Positions 1 to 9,604 of a stretch of 52,716 bases of DNA are shown here, piece after piece. Source of the stretch: Fidelibacterota bacterium (GTDB lineage Bacteria > Fidelibacterota > Marinisomatia > SCGC-AAA003-L08 > TS1B11); NCBI GenBank assembly GCA_020354025.1, contig CP070638.1, forward strand, positions 1,759,140 to 1,811,855, in the 5' to 3' direction. The notes beneath the pieces were generated by a model. It was not told the DNA's origin and made no database searches. It saw only the letters and a program-made list of their open reading frames with translations. A program made the position numbers and the translations under genes. Within the stretch, counting starts at the first letter, position 1; every line of letters begins with the position of its first letter.

Positions 1-3
1 ACC

Positions 4-2835
4 GTGCGTTTCTCCATATCGGGACTCATACTCGTTACGGTCTTCACTCTGCAGAACGCCACCGGACAGGCCCAGCAGCAGGACGCCGCCTACGCCGAGA
101 AGATCAAGGCCTACACCACCGATGAACGCTTCCTCTGCGACCTGGTGGATCACCTGCCTGCCTCGGAGACGGTCCCTTCGCCCTTGGAACACTTCGGCGA
201 TATCATCGGCGCACCAAACGTCCTGCACCATACCGACGAGATTTATGCTTACATGCGCCTGCTGGCTGAGCACTCGCCTCGTGTAACGGTTCGCCCCATC
301 GGCCAGACCGAAGAGGGGCGGGAGATGATCGAGGTGATCATCGCCAACGAACAGACCCTAGCCGACCTGGAAACCTACCGGGGCTATCTCAACCGCCTGG
401 CCGATCCCCGCAAGCTAAGCGCAGCTGAAGCCAAAAACATCATCACCAAGGCCAAGCCCATCTACTACGCCATCACCGGGCTGCACTCGACCGAGACCGG
501 CGGCCCCGAGATGTTCATGGAGCTGGCCTATCGCCTAGCGGTGGAAGAGTCGCCCCTGATACAGGCCATCCGTGATAATCTGATCGTTATCCTCGTGCCG
601 GTGGCCGAACCCGACGGCCGCGACCGTATGGTGGACATCTATAACTACCGCAAGGCACACAATGACGTGGGACCTGACCTGATCTATTGGGGACACTATG
701 TGGCCCACGACAACAATCGGGATGGCTATGGTCTGAGCCTGGCCCTGACGCGGAACATCCTGAAGTCCTTCCTCTACTGGAAACCCATCGTCGGCCACGA
801 CCTGCACGAGTCGGTACCCTACCTGTACGTCTCCACCGGCACCGGCCCTTATAACGAGTACATCGATCCCATCACCATCGACGAATGGCACAATCTCGCC
901 CACGAGGAGGTGACCCAGCTTACCAAGCGCGGCATGCCCGGTGTCTGGACTCACGGCTTCTACACCGGCTGGGCCTCCAATTACCTTCTGTGGATACCCA
1001 ACCTGCGCAACGCCATCGGCCGCTTCTACGAAACTTTCGGCAATGCCATCGCCGATACCGAGGAACGGAAGCTGGAGAAGGACCGGACCTCGCGGGAATG
1101 GTACCGGCCCAGCCCGCCCCTGGAAAAAACCATGTGGTCCCTGCGCAACAATACTAACTACTCCCAGAGCGGTCTGCTCATCGCCCTCAAATATGTGGCG
1201 GATAACGCCACCGACCTGGTAGATAATTTCTACATCAAGTCCCGCAACTCAGTGAATAAGGGGCAGGAGGAACCACCCTACGCCTGGGTCATTCCAAACG
1301 ATCAACTCCGCAGTCACGCCGCTGCCCAGTTGGTCAATCTGCTGCTGGACGAGGGCTTGGAGGTTCATCAGGCTACCCGGGACCTGAAATGGATCGAGGA
1401 GAGATCAGTCAAAGACCAGGGCGACAAGCAGGGCAAGTCGGAAAAGCAGAAGATCGCTCACACGGCGCCGAAAGGCTCATACGTAGTGCGTCTGGACCAG
1501 CCGTACCGGGCCTTGGCACTTAACCTTCTGGGTGAGCAGAACTTCCCCGAGGACGCCCAGCCCCCCTACGACGACACCGGCTGGACCCTGCCCTACCTCT
1601 GGCAGGTGCAGGCCTTGCGAGTCGACGACCCATCGATCCTTAAAGCCGGTATGAAATCCCTCACTAGCCGCATCAAATCCGCCGGGGGGCTTACGGGCAG
1701 AGGGCGGAACTACTTCCTGGTGAATAACACCACCGAGGACAACCTTGCGGTGTTCCGCTTCCGGTTGGCCGACGTGAAAATGGAAGGGGCCGAGACCGCC
1801 TTTGAGGTAGGCAAGTCCCGGTACAGTGCCGGCAGTCTGATCATCCCTGCCGACCCCGCCAGCGGCGGGGCGGCTGACCTGGCCCGGCGTATCGACGAGA
1901 CCGCCAAAGCCCTCGGACTTCGGGTGGATGGGACTTCCAGGAAACCGGCGGTGGCTACCCACGCCGTCGAAACACCCCGGGTGGCCTTGGTGCATACCTG
2001 GGTAAGCACACCCCAGAATGCCGGCTGGTGGCGGCTGGCATTCGACAAACTGGGCGTTCCCTATACCTATCTATCCGAGCAGGACCTGGCCGCCCTGGAC
2101 CCATCACAGTTTGATGTCATCATTATGCCCCGCACCTGGGCTTCACCCCAGACACTGGTATCCGGCACCACTACCGCCGGAGAGTCGGTCCCCTGGCAGA
2201 AAAGCGATCTTACCCCTCACCTGGGCCTTATAGATGATACGGAGGACGTACGCCGCGGCATGGGTTACGAAGGGCTTGCCAACCTGAAAGCCTTCATCGA
2301 GGAGGGTGGGGTTTTCATTACCGAAGGGACTACGGCCGCCTTTCCCATCGATATGGCCCTCACTCGTCGCATCAGTATCAAGCGGACCAAGGACCTCCTG
2401 GCCCGGGGCTGTGTCGTGCGCGCCGAGGTGGAAGACCCGGCCAGCCCCATCACCTACGGCTACCGTGATTCACTGGCGGTCTATTTCAGCCAGGCACCGG
2501 TCTTCGAGGTTCATAAGAAGCTGGAGGACTTCCGCATGCCGGATTGGCTGAAAGACGATATCTGGCAAAAAGAGATGCCCCGGGTGGTGATCAAGTTCGC
2601 CAAGGAAGGCCTGCGCATGAGCGGCATGCTCAGGGGTGAGGAGGAACTGGCCGGTGCTCCCGCCGTGGTGGACGTGCCGGTTGGAAAAGGCCACGTGGTC
2701 CTGCTGGCCAACCGCCCCTTCTGGCGCGGCGAGACCCGTGGCAGCCACGCCCTGGTTTTCAACACCCTGCTCCACTGGAACGATCTGCGCACCGGTTGGC
2801 CCGAGCGCCCGGAAGAGGAAGACAAGGAAGATTAG
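4..2835 (+). CDS. Secreted M14-family zinc carboxypeptidase, ~940 aa
   Basis: Predicted exported metallopeptidase that would trim peptides in the periplasm. The N-terminus is a signal peptide ending near TGQAQ (about residue 24). The M14 fold lies at about residues 70-360: zinc ligands H161 and E164 in HSTE, third ligand H268 in DLHES, and E343 in FYET as the likely general base. The remaining 580 residues are unusual for a plain carboxypeptidase and include a ThuA/glutaminase-like alpha/beta region (about 660-930). This long architecture is known from peptidases of Bacteroidetes and Gemmatimonadetes. The start used is a GTG at base 4; the window begins 3 bases earlier, so an upstream start cannot be excluded, but the signal peptide fits this one. 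It converges with the minus-strand peptidase gene that follows. Confidence 0.85.
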   Translation: MRFSISGLILVTVFTLQNATGQAQQQDAAYAEKIKAYTTDERFLCDLVDHLPASETVPSPLEHFGDIIGAPNVLHHTDEIYAYMRLLAEHSPRVTVRPIGQTEEGREMIEVIIANEQTLADLETYRGYLNRLADPRKLSAAEAKNIITKAKPIYYAITGLHSTETGGPEMFMELAYRLAVEESPLIQAIRDNLIVILVPVAEPDGRDRMVDIYNYRKAHNDVGPDLIYWGHYVAHDNNRDGYGLSLALTRNILKSFLYWKPIVGHDLHESVPYLYVSTGTGPYNEYIDPITIDEWHNLAHEEVTQLTKRGMPGVWTHGFYTGWASNYLLWIPNLRNAIGRFYETFGNAIADTEERKLEKDRTSREWYRPSPPLEKTMWSLRNNTNYSQSGLLIALKYVADNATDLVDNFYIKSRNSVNKGQEEPPYAWVIPNDQLRSHAAAQLVNLLLDEGLEVHQATRDLKWIEERSVKDQGDKQGKSEKQKIAHTAPKGSYVVRLDQPYRALALNLLGEQNFPEDAQPPYDDTGWTLPYLWQVQALRVDDPSILKAGMKSLTSRIKSAGGLTGRGRNYFLVNNTTEDNLAVFRFRLADVKMEGAETAFEVGKSRYSAGSLIIPADPASGGAADLARRIDETAKALGLRVDGTSRKPAVATHAVETPRVALVHTWVSTPQNAGWWRLAFDKLGVPYTYLSEQDLAALDPSQFDVIIMPRTWASPQTLVSGTTTAGESVPWQKSDLTPHLGLIDDTEDVRRGMGYEGLANLKAFIEEGGVFITEGTTAAFPIDMALTRRISIKRTKDLLARGCVVRAEVEDPASPITYGYRDSLAVYFSQAPVFEVHKKLEDFRMPDWLKDDIWQKEMPRVVIKFAKEGLRMSGMLRGEEELAGAPAVVDVPVGKGHVVLLANRPFWRGETRGSHALVFNTLLHWNDLRTGWPERPEEEDKED

Positions 2836-2947
2836 AACCACGGGGGGCGTGGCAGTCGGCCTTCGGCGTATAAATCCACCATAGGCCACGGCTCAGGGGG
2901 CAAACCTCAAGTCCTGGGCCTCAAGCCTTCTGATAAAAGGTGCTACC

Positions 2948-5107
2948 CTATCTGCTGATACCGATCAGGCTCAGGATAAAGGCATACTCCAGGGCCGTTT
3001 CACGGTAGCGCTCAAAGCGGCCTGCTTTACCGCTGTGACCCGCTTCCATCTGGGTATAAAGCAGCAGCGGATTGTCGTCGATTTTGAGCTCCCGCAGCTT
3101 CGCCACCCACTTGGCCGGCTCCCAGTACTGGACCTGTGAGTCGTGTAGGCCGGTGGTCACCAGCATGGCTGGATATTCCTTGGCCTCCACGTTATCGTAG
3201 GGCGAGTATGACAGTATGTAATCGTAATACTCCTTGAGGTTCGGATTGCCCCACTCGTCGTACTCACTCGTTGTCAGTGGTATGCTCTCATCAAGCATGG
3301 TGGTAACCACGTCCACAAAGGGCACCTCCGCAATCACCCCCCTGAAAAGGTCAGGTCGCATATTGTATACCGCCCCCATGAGCAGCCCTCCCGCACTGCC
3401 GCCCTGGGCGAAAAGTCGTTCGGGACTGGTATAGTTCTCGGCTATCAGGTGCTCACCGCAGTCGATGAAATCAGTGAAGGTGTTCTTTTTCTTGAGGAGC
3501 TTGCCGTCTTCGTACCAGTAACGCCCCATCTCCTGGCCTCCCCGGATGTGGGCAATGGCGTAGACGAAACCGCGGTCCAGCAGACTGAGGCGAACCGAGC
3601 TGAATTTGGGATCTTCGCTGTAGCCATAGGAACCATAACCATAAAGGAGCAGCGGGGCTTGCCCATCTTTCACCAGCCCTTTCTTATAAACCAGGGAGAT
3701 AGGCACCTTCGTCCCATCTCCGGCAGTAGCAGAGATTCGCTCCGTGTAGTAGTCCTCCGGATTATAGCCCCCCACTACCTCCTCTCGCTTCAGGAGTGTT
3801 TTCTCCTTGGTGGCCATATGGTAATCGTAGGTTGAATTGGGAGTTGTAAGGGAGGTATAGGCATAGCGCAGCAGATCAGTGTCAAACTCCAGGTTAGTGG
3901 TGGGGTAGGCCACGTAGGCCGCTTCCTCGAAGCTTAGGTAGTGGTCTGAGCCGTCCTGCTGATTGATCACCCGCAGCTGCGGCAGGCCCCCCTCCCTCTC
4001 ACTGACTACCAGGTAGTCCTTGAACACGTCGAAGTCCTCTAGCAGAACCGTTTCCCGGTGGGGAATCACCTCCTTCCAGCTAGCCTTGCCCGGCTGGTTG
4101 ACTGGAGTTTCCATGAGCCGGAAGTTGCGGGCCTCGTAGTTTGTGACAATGTAAAACTTATGTTCAAAGTGGGCTACCCAGTATTCCAGGTCCCGCTCCC
4201 GTGGATGGATTATCTGAAACTGGCCGCCGGGATTGTCGGCATCCAGGAACCGGAACTCCGTTGCCAGGGTGTGCTGCGATCCGATCATCACGTACTTGCG
4301 CGACTTGGACTTGAACACACCGGTACTGAAGGTATTATCCGCCTCGTGGTAGACCTCCTGATCGCTGGCCGGGTCGGTTCCCAGCTCGTGCCGGAAGATC
4401 TTGTGAGGCCGCAGGGTGCTGTCCTTTACGGCGTAAAAGACGGTCCGGTTGTCATTGCCCCAGGTAGCGCCGCCGGTGGTGTTGCGTAGGTGGTCAGGCA
4501 GCAGCTCGCCGGTATTGATGTCCTTGAAGTGGATCGTATACTGGCGGCGGCTTACTGTATCCACCCCGAAGGACAACAGGGTGTTATCAGGGCTGACATT
4601 CAAGCCTACCACCTTGTAGTAATCATAACCCGCGGCCAGCTGATTCACATTCAACAGGACCTCCTCATCGGCTTCCAGGCTGCCCTGCTTGCGGCAGTAG
4701 ATGGGATGTTCACCACCCTTCTTATAACGCGTATAGTAGTAGTAGCCATTATCCAGATAAGGTACTGAGATATCTGTCTGCTTGATGCGGCCGGTAATCT
4801 CCTTATAAAGCCGCCCCTGGAGCCTCTCCGTAGGCTTGAGCACCTTTTTAGCGTACGTGTTTTCCGCCACCAGGTAGGCGACCGCCTCTGGGTTCTCCCG
4901 CTGATTTAGCCAGTAGTAATTATCAATGCGGGTATGACCGTGAAGGGTAAGCTCCTTGGCGATCTTCTTTGCCTGGGGCGCCACTGCATCGGGGACATGA
5001 TCCGCCAGCGTGATCGGTCCGTTGGCACAACTTTGAATTAAAGCCCAGCTGAGTAGTACTAAAACCAGGCTCCTGGCACGGCTGGGAAATATATCAGGAA
5101 TTTGCAT
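2948..5107 (-). CDS. ptrB: Oligopeptidase B (prolyl oligopeptidase family S9A), lipoprotein
   Basis: Serine peptidase that cleaves short peptides after basic residues. The N-terminal half (about 50-430) is the beta-propeller and the C-terminal half the alpha/beta hydrolase. The catalytic triad is visible: S571 in GGSAGG, D656 in GLHDSQV and H691 in AGHSGK. The segment MLDESIPLTTSEYDEWGNP is characteristic of oligopeptidase B. The length (719 aa) is normal for the family. The N-terminus is a lipoprotein signal with C27 in LIQSC, so the enzyme is probably membrane-anchored in the periplasm; many family members are cytoplasmic. The start is supported by GGAGGT 5 bases upstream. About 150 bases separate it from the phosphorylase gene upstream, so it probably has its own promoter. 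Confidence 0.93.
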   Translation of the reverse strand: MQIPDIFPSRARSLVLVLLSWALIQSCANGPITLADHVPDAVAPQAKKIAKELTLHGHTRIDNYYWLNQRENPEAVAYLVAENTYAKKVLKPTERLQGRLYKEITGRIKQTDISVPYLDNGYYYYTRYKKGGEHPIYCRKQGSLEADEEVLLNVNQLAAGYDYYKVVGLNVSPDNTLLSFGVDTVSRRQYTIHFKDINTGELLPDHLRNTTGGATWGNDNRTVFYAVKDSTLRPHKIFRHELGTDPASDQEVYHEADNTFSTGVFKSKSRKYVMIGSQHTLATEFRFLDADNPGGQFQIIHPRERDLEYWVAHFEHKFYIVTNYEARNFRLMETPVNQPGKASWKEVIPHRETVLLEDFDVFKDYLVVSEREGGLPQLRVINQQDGSDHYLSFEEAAYVAYPTTNLEFDTDLLRYAYTSLTTPNSTYDYHMATKEKTLLKREEVVGGYNPEDYYTERISATAGDGTKVPISLVYKKGLVKDGQAPLLLYGYGSYGYSEDPKFSSVRLSLLDRGFVYAIAHIRGGQEMGRYWYEDGKLLKKKNTFTDFIDCGEHLIAENYTSPERLFAQGGSAGGLLMGAVYNMRPDLFRGVIAEVPFVDVVTTMLDESIPLTTSEYDEWGNPNLKEYYDYILSYSPYDNVEAKEYPAMLVTTGLHDSQVQYWEPAKWVAKLRELKIDDNPLLLYTQMEAGHSGKAGRFERYRETALEYAFILSLIGISR

Positions 5108-5259
5108 CGGTTACCTCCCTGGTTGAGTTCGTTTACAGGTCAATATTCTAACACTCTTTTCCTTATTGTCCACGTCCAACTGTGTGAATGCGAGGCTGAG
5201 TAACCATTGTCTATACCACCACCGCTTTTCTGAAATAGCTCCGACTTCTACCGTTGCCC

Positions 5260-6540
5260 CTACTCCACCACCAGCCGTGGCGGCTCCACCTTTTCCTCCC
5301 CCCAGCTCAGCGTCGCGGCTAGCTCCCCGGCGGCGGCCTCCACCTTGCCACGGTCAGCGCCGAAGCAGCGGCCAATCTCTTCCCCGGCCTGAACCTCATC
5401 CCCGATCTTCACCTCCAGGATAAATCCGCCGCTAGGATCCAGCCCGTCGTCCTGGCGGCGGCGCCCAGCCCCGGCGGTAATCAGCGACAGCCCGCAGGCG
5501 TAGGTATCAACGGCCTGGAGGCAGCCGCTGCGCGGAGCCTTGAGCGGAATTGTAACCGCCGGTCTATGCATGACCGCATCGGTCAGAGCCTTCACATCCC
5601 CGCCCTGGGCCGCCACCATCTCATCGAACTTCTCCCGGGCGCGGCCTGAGGAAAGGGCCTCCTCCACCGCCTGGTCGGGATGATCGATACCCGCCAAACG
5701 AAGGATATCCACGGACAAGGTCTTGCTCAAGGCTGCCAGGTCATCCGGTCCGCCGCCTTCCAGCACCTCGACCGCCTCCTGCACCTCACACCAGATGCCG
5801 GCTGCCCGGCCTAGGGGCTGGTTCATATCGGTGATACGGATCATCGTGTCCACATTGAAAGCTTCACCCGTCTCCCTGAGGGCGCGGGCTAAGGTCCGGG
5901 CTTCATCCAGGCTGGCCATGAAGGCCCCGCTGCCCCACTTCACGTCCAGAACCAGCCCCCGGATACCCTCTGCGATCTTCTTGCTCATGATGCTGCCGCA
6001 GATCAGGGGAATCGAGCCTACGGTGGCGGTCACGTCACGGAGGGCGTACATCTGCTTGTCGGCCGGACAGATGTCATCGGTCTGCCCCATTATGCAGATG
6101 CCCACCTCGGCCACTAGGCGCTGGAAGGTATCCAGGCCCAGTCCCGTCCGGAAGCCGGGGATGGCGTCCAGCTTGTCCAGGGTCCCACCGGTGTGCCCCA
6201 GTCCCCGGCCCGACAGCATCGGCACGTACACCCCGCAGGCGGCAACTAGGGGCCCCAGGACCAGGGAGACCTTGTCCCCCACCCCACCGGTGCTGTGCTT
6301 ATCGGCCACGTAGCCGTCTAGGTGGGAGAAGTCCAACCGTTGGCCCGACCCGATCATGGCCTCTACCAGTCCGTGTCGCTCATCGATGGTCATGCCCTGG
6401 AAGTAGACGGCCATCAGCCAGGCGGCCAGCTGGTAGTCCGGCAGATTGCCACCGGTGAAAGCGTCCACCAGGAAGCGGATTTCTTCTGGTGTATGCGCCC
6501 GGCCTTGCTGCTTCTTGCGGATGAGGTCGTAGGGGATCAT
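5260..6540 (-). CDS. deoA: Thymidine / pyrimidine-nucleoside phosphorylase
   Basis: Splits thymidine (or other pyrimidine nucleosides) with phosphate into base and (deoxy)ribose-1-phosphate, a nucleoside salvage step in the cytoplasm. It has the phosphate-binding KHSTGGVGDK motif (from residue 81), the SGRGLGHTGGTLDKL segment (from about 110) and a C-terminal lipoyl-like domain. I chose the ATG at 6540 (MIPYDLIRKK), which matches the normal N-terminus and gives 426 aa; the longer frame from 6573 adds only 11 AT-rich-encoded residues. No convincing Shine-Dalgarno is visible at either start. The family contains both DeoA and broader Pdp enzymes, and the sequence alone does not tell me which. 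The gene stands alone, without other deo genes. Confidence 0.92.
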   Translation of the reverse strand: MIPYDLIRKKQQGRAHTPEEIRFLVDAFTGGNLPDYQLAAWLMAVYFQGMTIDERHGLVEAMIGSGQRLDFSHLDGYVADKHSTGGVGDKVSLVLGPLVAACGVYVPMLSGRGLGHTGGTLDKLDAIPGFRTGLGLDTFQRLVAEVGICIMGQTDDICPADKQMYALRDVTATVGSIPLICGSIMSKKIAEGIRGLVLDVKWGSGAFMASLDEARTLARALRETGEAFNVDTMIRITDMNQPLGRAAGIWCEVQEAVEVLEGGGPDDLAALSKTLSVDILRLAGIDHPDQAVEEALSSGRAREKFDEMVAAQGGDVKALTDAVMHRPAVTIPLKAPRSGCLQAVDTYACGLSLITAGAGRRRQDDGLDPSGGFILEVKIGDEVQAGEEIGRCFGADRGKVEAAAGELAATLSWGEEKVEPPRLVVE

Positions 6541-6822
6541 ATCAAATTGAAAATTGTAGATTGAAAAATGCAAAATGGAAGAATAAAAATGAGAACTTCA
6601 TTTTTAGCTCAGTAATCAAATAACGGCCGCCCGCAAGTGGGTGGAGTCCAGATGGTCCACCCTTGACTCCTTTCGATCTATGCAGGGTCCGCCATAGACC
6701 TCGTCCGTTGGCTGCGGTCAGAGCATTAACTGTCTGTACTCGCCGTAGGTGGCTCCGCCGAGGCTCCCCCGTCTTCGGCTAACTTGATCCATCAGCCGTG
6801 AGGCATTCACGAGTCGCGTGGG
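6541..6822. other. Intergenic region with AT-rich leader and hairpin DNA
   Basis: No gene is visible. The first 55 bases are very AT-rich and include the 15-mer CAAAATGGAAGAATA, which recurs in opposite orientation near 13,753-13,767, so it may be a dispersed intergenic element. The right end overlaps the attC-like dyad described separately. Confidence 0.4.
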
Positions 6823-6832
6823 CTAGTTAGGC
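6777..6832 (-). other. Weak attC-like inverted repeat
   Basis: Read on the minus strand this begins GCCTAAC (fits RYYYAAC) and ends GTTAGCC (one base off GTTRRRY). Between them AGCC pairs with GGCT and CGTGA pairs with TCACG around a 5-base loop. It overlaps the last codons of the CocE-type hydrolase. The geometry resembles an integron attC site, but the pairing is short, so it could equally be a chance dyad or a terminator. Confidence 0.25.
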
Positions 6833-8736
6833 CTCTCATGAGTGTTATCCACATAAAGCCTTAGGTACGACGCGTATTTCGAGTTGTGATGCACACGATG
6901 TCGCTGTGCCTTGTAGGCAGCAGGTGGAGCCGACATGATCGACGGAACGAATGTCTGCGGGTTGCGGTCGTAGAGCGGGAACCAAGTGCTTTGAACCTGG
7001 ACCATGAGGCGATGCCCGGGCAGGAAAGTATGGTTCAAATGTGGCAGCGGAATCGCGTAAGCCAACACCCGGTTGGGCGCAAGAGGTTTCGGATTGTCGT
7101 AGTCCTCACGGTAGCGACCCCGGAAGATGTCAGCGCTCACCATGAGTTGGTAGCCGGACATCTCGAATGCCGGATCATCATCAGGAAAAACGTCGATGAG
7201 CTTTACCACCCAATCAGCGTCCGTACCAGTGGTCTCGGCTTGCAGCTGTGCAATCACCGGCCCGCGAACCGTTAGAGGTTCCGAAAGCGGCTCGCTGACC
7301 CATGTCGCCACGTCAGGTCGGCCATCGACGAAGCGCTGGTCCTCAACGAGCCAACGCCGCCACTCTCTAATAGCTGTTGGATTCCCGTACTCGATCCCCC
7401 AGTTGGGTCGCGGTTCGTAGGGTACCGGCTTCGCCGGATCAGAGACGAATTCGGTGACCGACAGGCCGACAGTCGGTGGAGTAAACGCCAGGCCACCGTC
7501 CGGCTGCAAGTACACTCGGATTTGCTCTTCGGTTGGAGGCCATCGGTCGAATCTGCGCCAACGGTTCGTGCCCGTCTCGAACACTGTGACCTGTGCCGGC
7601 GGGGCCACTGCGTCCTCGTGCAAGTACCGGCGCAGAAACCGCACTAGGACATCCTGGCGGAACCGCTCCGCTGTGTCCTCATCGAAGTTCAGAACGCCCA
7701 GCCTGCTTCCATCTGCAAAGTGCTGACCGTGGTACCAGGGGCCGGCGACGAAGAAGTTATGTTCATTGGTCTTGTCGTGCCGCTCGAGCGCTGCATAGAC
7801 CGCCGGTGCGCCATAGATGTCCTCTTGATCCCAGATCCCGTGCACGTGCAGCGTCGGCACGAGACGCGGTGGCGAGTCGAACCAACGGTCGGCGGCAACC
7901 TCACGCCAGTACGGTCCATAGCTCGGGGACGCCATCAAGCGCGCCCACATTTCGTGCCGGTCATCGAGACGCGCACCCAGACCTGTCCCCGCCGCACCCT
8001 GCCCGAGCATCCACGTATAGTTGTCCTGAATCTCGTAGGAATAGGGAGTAGACTCATCCGTTCGGGATTCCATCTCGAAGATGAAGGAGAAAGCATAAGC
8101 CCCACGAAATGCCCCCCAATGGAACCAGTCGTCGGCCTTCCAGACATCCACGACGGGATTAAACGGGACGGCAGCGGCGAGTGCCGGGTGCGGATTACGT
8201 ATCGCCGCGAGCGTGAGCCAGCCAGGGTAGGACGTGCCCCATACGCCGACCCGGCCGTTCGATGGCACGTTCTTCACTAGCCAGTCTATGGTGTCCCATG
8301 CGTCTGTGGTCTCATCGGTCTTGGTCTTATTGAAGACTCCTCGAGGCACGCGATACATCGCGTAGTCGCCCTCCGATTTGAAGCGGCCTCGGATGTCTTG
8401 GACCACGTACACGTAGTCGTTGCCCAGGAAATTGTGTCCGAGCGCGACCGCAAGCCGGGACGTCGGACGGTCTCCAAGCACCCTGGTTGCATCATAGGGT
8501 GTGCGTTTAAGTATGATGGGCAGTGGTTTTCTCGAATTCTTTGGAGTCAGGATTATGGTGTAGAGCTTGATCCCATCCCGCATGGGCACCATCTCTTCGC
8601 GGATTTCGAAATCGTCGTGCGGGAACGCCTCGCGAAGCGACTCCTGAGCCAACACCGGCGCATGCAGGATAAATATAGAGGTGAGAATGCAGGGAATAAC
8701 GGTGGGCTTGATTGGTCTGAGATTTGCCACATTCAT
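6823..8736 (-). CDS. CocE/NonD family (X-Pro dipeptidyl-peptidase S15-like) hydrolase
   Basis: Exported alpha/beta hydrolase that cleaves an ester or amide; the substrate is unknown. A signal peptide (cut near VLAQE, about residue 31) is followed by the S15 hydrolase domain with nucleophile S169 in GTSYPGW and, from about residue 400, the C-terminal jelly-roll typical of the CocE/acylase/S15 group. The length (637 aa) is typical. The start is supported by GAGGAG upstream of ATG. Relatives include cocaine esterase, glutaryl-7-ACA acylase and alpha-amino-acid ester hydrolases, and this protein cannot be assigned to one of them by eye. The neighbour upstream is the AT-rich metallo-hydrolase 42 bases away; the two differ sharply in base composition, so shared ancestry as an operon is doubtful. 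Confidence 0.85.
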   Translation of the reverse strand: MNVANLRPIKPTVIPCILTSIFILHAPVLAQESLREAFPHDDFEIREEMVPMRDGIKLYTIILTPKNSRKPLPIILKRTPYDATRVLGDRPTSRLAVALGHNFLGNDYVYVVQDIRGRFKSEGDYAMYRVPRGVFNKTKTDETTDAWDTIDWLVKNVPSNGRVGVWGTSYPGWLTLAAIRNPHPALAAAVPFNPVVDVWKADDWFHWGAFRGAYAFSFIFEMESRTDESTPYSYEIQDNYTWMLGQGAAGTGLGARLDDRHEMWARLMASPSYGPYWREVAADRWFDSPPRLVPTLHVHGIWDQEDIYGAPAVYAALERHDKTNEHNFFVAGPWYHGQHFADGSRLGVLNFDEDTAERFRQDVLVRFLRRYLHEDAVAPPAQVTVFETGTNRWRRFDRWPPTEEQIRVYLQPDGGLAFTPPTVGLSVTEFVSDPAKPVPYEPRPNWGIEYGNPTAIREWRRWLVEDQRFVDGRPDVATWVSEPLSEPLTVRGPVIAQLQAETTGTDADWVVKLIDVFPDDDPAFEMSGYQLMVSADIFRGRYREDYDNPKPLAPNRVLAYAIPLPHLNHTFLPGHRLMVQVQSTWFPLYDRNPQTFVPSIMSAPPAAYKAQRHRVHHNSKYASYLRLYVDNTHERPN

Positions 8737-8778
8737 CAGGAACTCCTCGAGATTCTTTCTATATTCTTCAATCTAAAC

Positions 8779-9567
8779 CTATTTTTCTGTTAAATATTCT
8801 AATATTAACAAATAAGGTTCAACGTTCAATATTTTCCTGGTACTTTTTAAACTACTGCCATTATATTGTTTTACTTTTTCAAACATCTCTGCAAAATTGT
8901 CCAAGTCTTCCTTATATGCCCTATTAGAGGATTTCTCTGTTTTATAATGCATTGGGATAACAATAGTTGGAGAAAGCTGATTGGCTATTTCTCGGGCCTT
9001 TTCTAATTCTATGATATAATAACTATCAACAGGAATCATGAGTATATCAACTTCTCCAATACTCTTGATTTGTTTTTCTTCTAAAATATGACCGATATCC
9101 CCCATATGGACTATTTTAATCCCATTAAAATCAAAACAGACTATTCCATTTACTCCGTTTTTTTGTCCCTTCACATCATCATGAAATGAGGGTACAGTCC
9201 AATATGAGAACTTCTTTTTACCTATAAATTCTGTAACACTCCCCTTTTGAATCGATGACTTATCTTTTATTATGATTTTAAATTCATCTGTGGCACCGCT
9301 AGCAAGATACAATTTCTTTATATTTAATCCTTCAAAATATGAATGATCTTTAGCATCATGAGTTGAAAATACCATATCAAATTGACCCTTTGGCAATTTA
9401 TAATCAAACCATTCGGGAGTAAATGGATCGATAAGAATTCTATACTTCTCATAATTAAATTCAAAGCAAGAGTGTCCATAATACATTATTTGTACTGATT
9501 GCATATTGCTATTACATGAGGGAAATATAAAAGCAAATATTAAAATATAAATTGTATACTTTTTCAT
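8779..9567 (-). CDS. AT-rich metallo-beta-lactamase-fold lipoprotein (UlaG-like)
   Basis: Predicted metal-dependent hydrolase anchored as a lipoprotein (C18 in FPSCN). The fold is recognisable from GHSCFE (31-36), ILIDPF (45-50), STHDAKDHS (69-76), MGDIGH and IPMHY, like UlaG and other L-ascorbate-6-phosphate-lactonase relatives. In the HxHxDH metal motif the second His is Ala (H70, A72, D74, H75), so the first metal site is incomplete, though some relatives tolerate this. Base composition is strikingly different from both sides: two 60-base lines I counted had 35% and 25% G+C, whereas the flanking genes are clearly above 50%. Together with the attC-like site 38 bases upstream, this points to horizontal acquisition. 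Its catalytic function is not established. Confidence 0.8.
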   Translation of the reverse strand: MKKYTIYILIFAFIFPSCNSNMQSVQIMYYGHSCFEFNYEKYRILIDPFTPEWFDYKLPKGQFDMVFSTHDAKDHSYFEGLNIKKLYLASGATDEFKIIIKDKSSIQKGSVTEFIGKKKFSYWTVPSFHDDVKGQKNGVNGIVCFDFNGIKIVHMGDIGHILEEKQIKSIGEVDILMIPVDSYYIIELEKAREIANQLSPTIVIPMHYKTEKSSNRAYKEDLDNFAEMFEKVKQYNGSSLKSTRKILNVEPYLLILEYLTEK

Positions 9568-9604
9568 AACTTCACATGGTATAGATGATCTTCTATTAAT
9601 TTAT

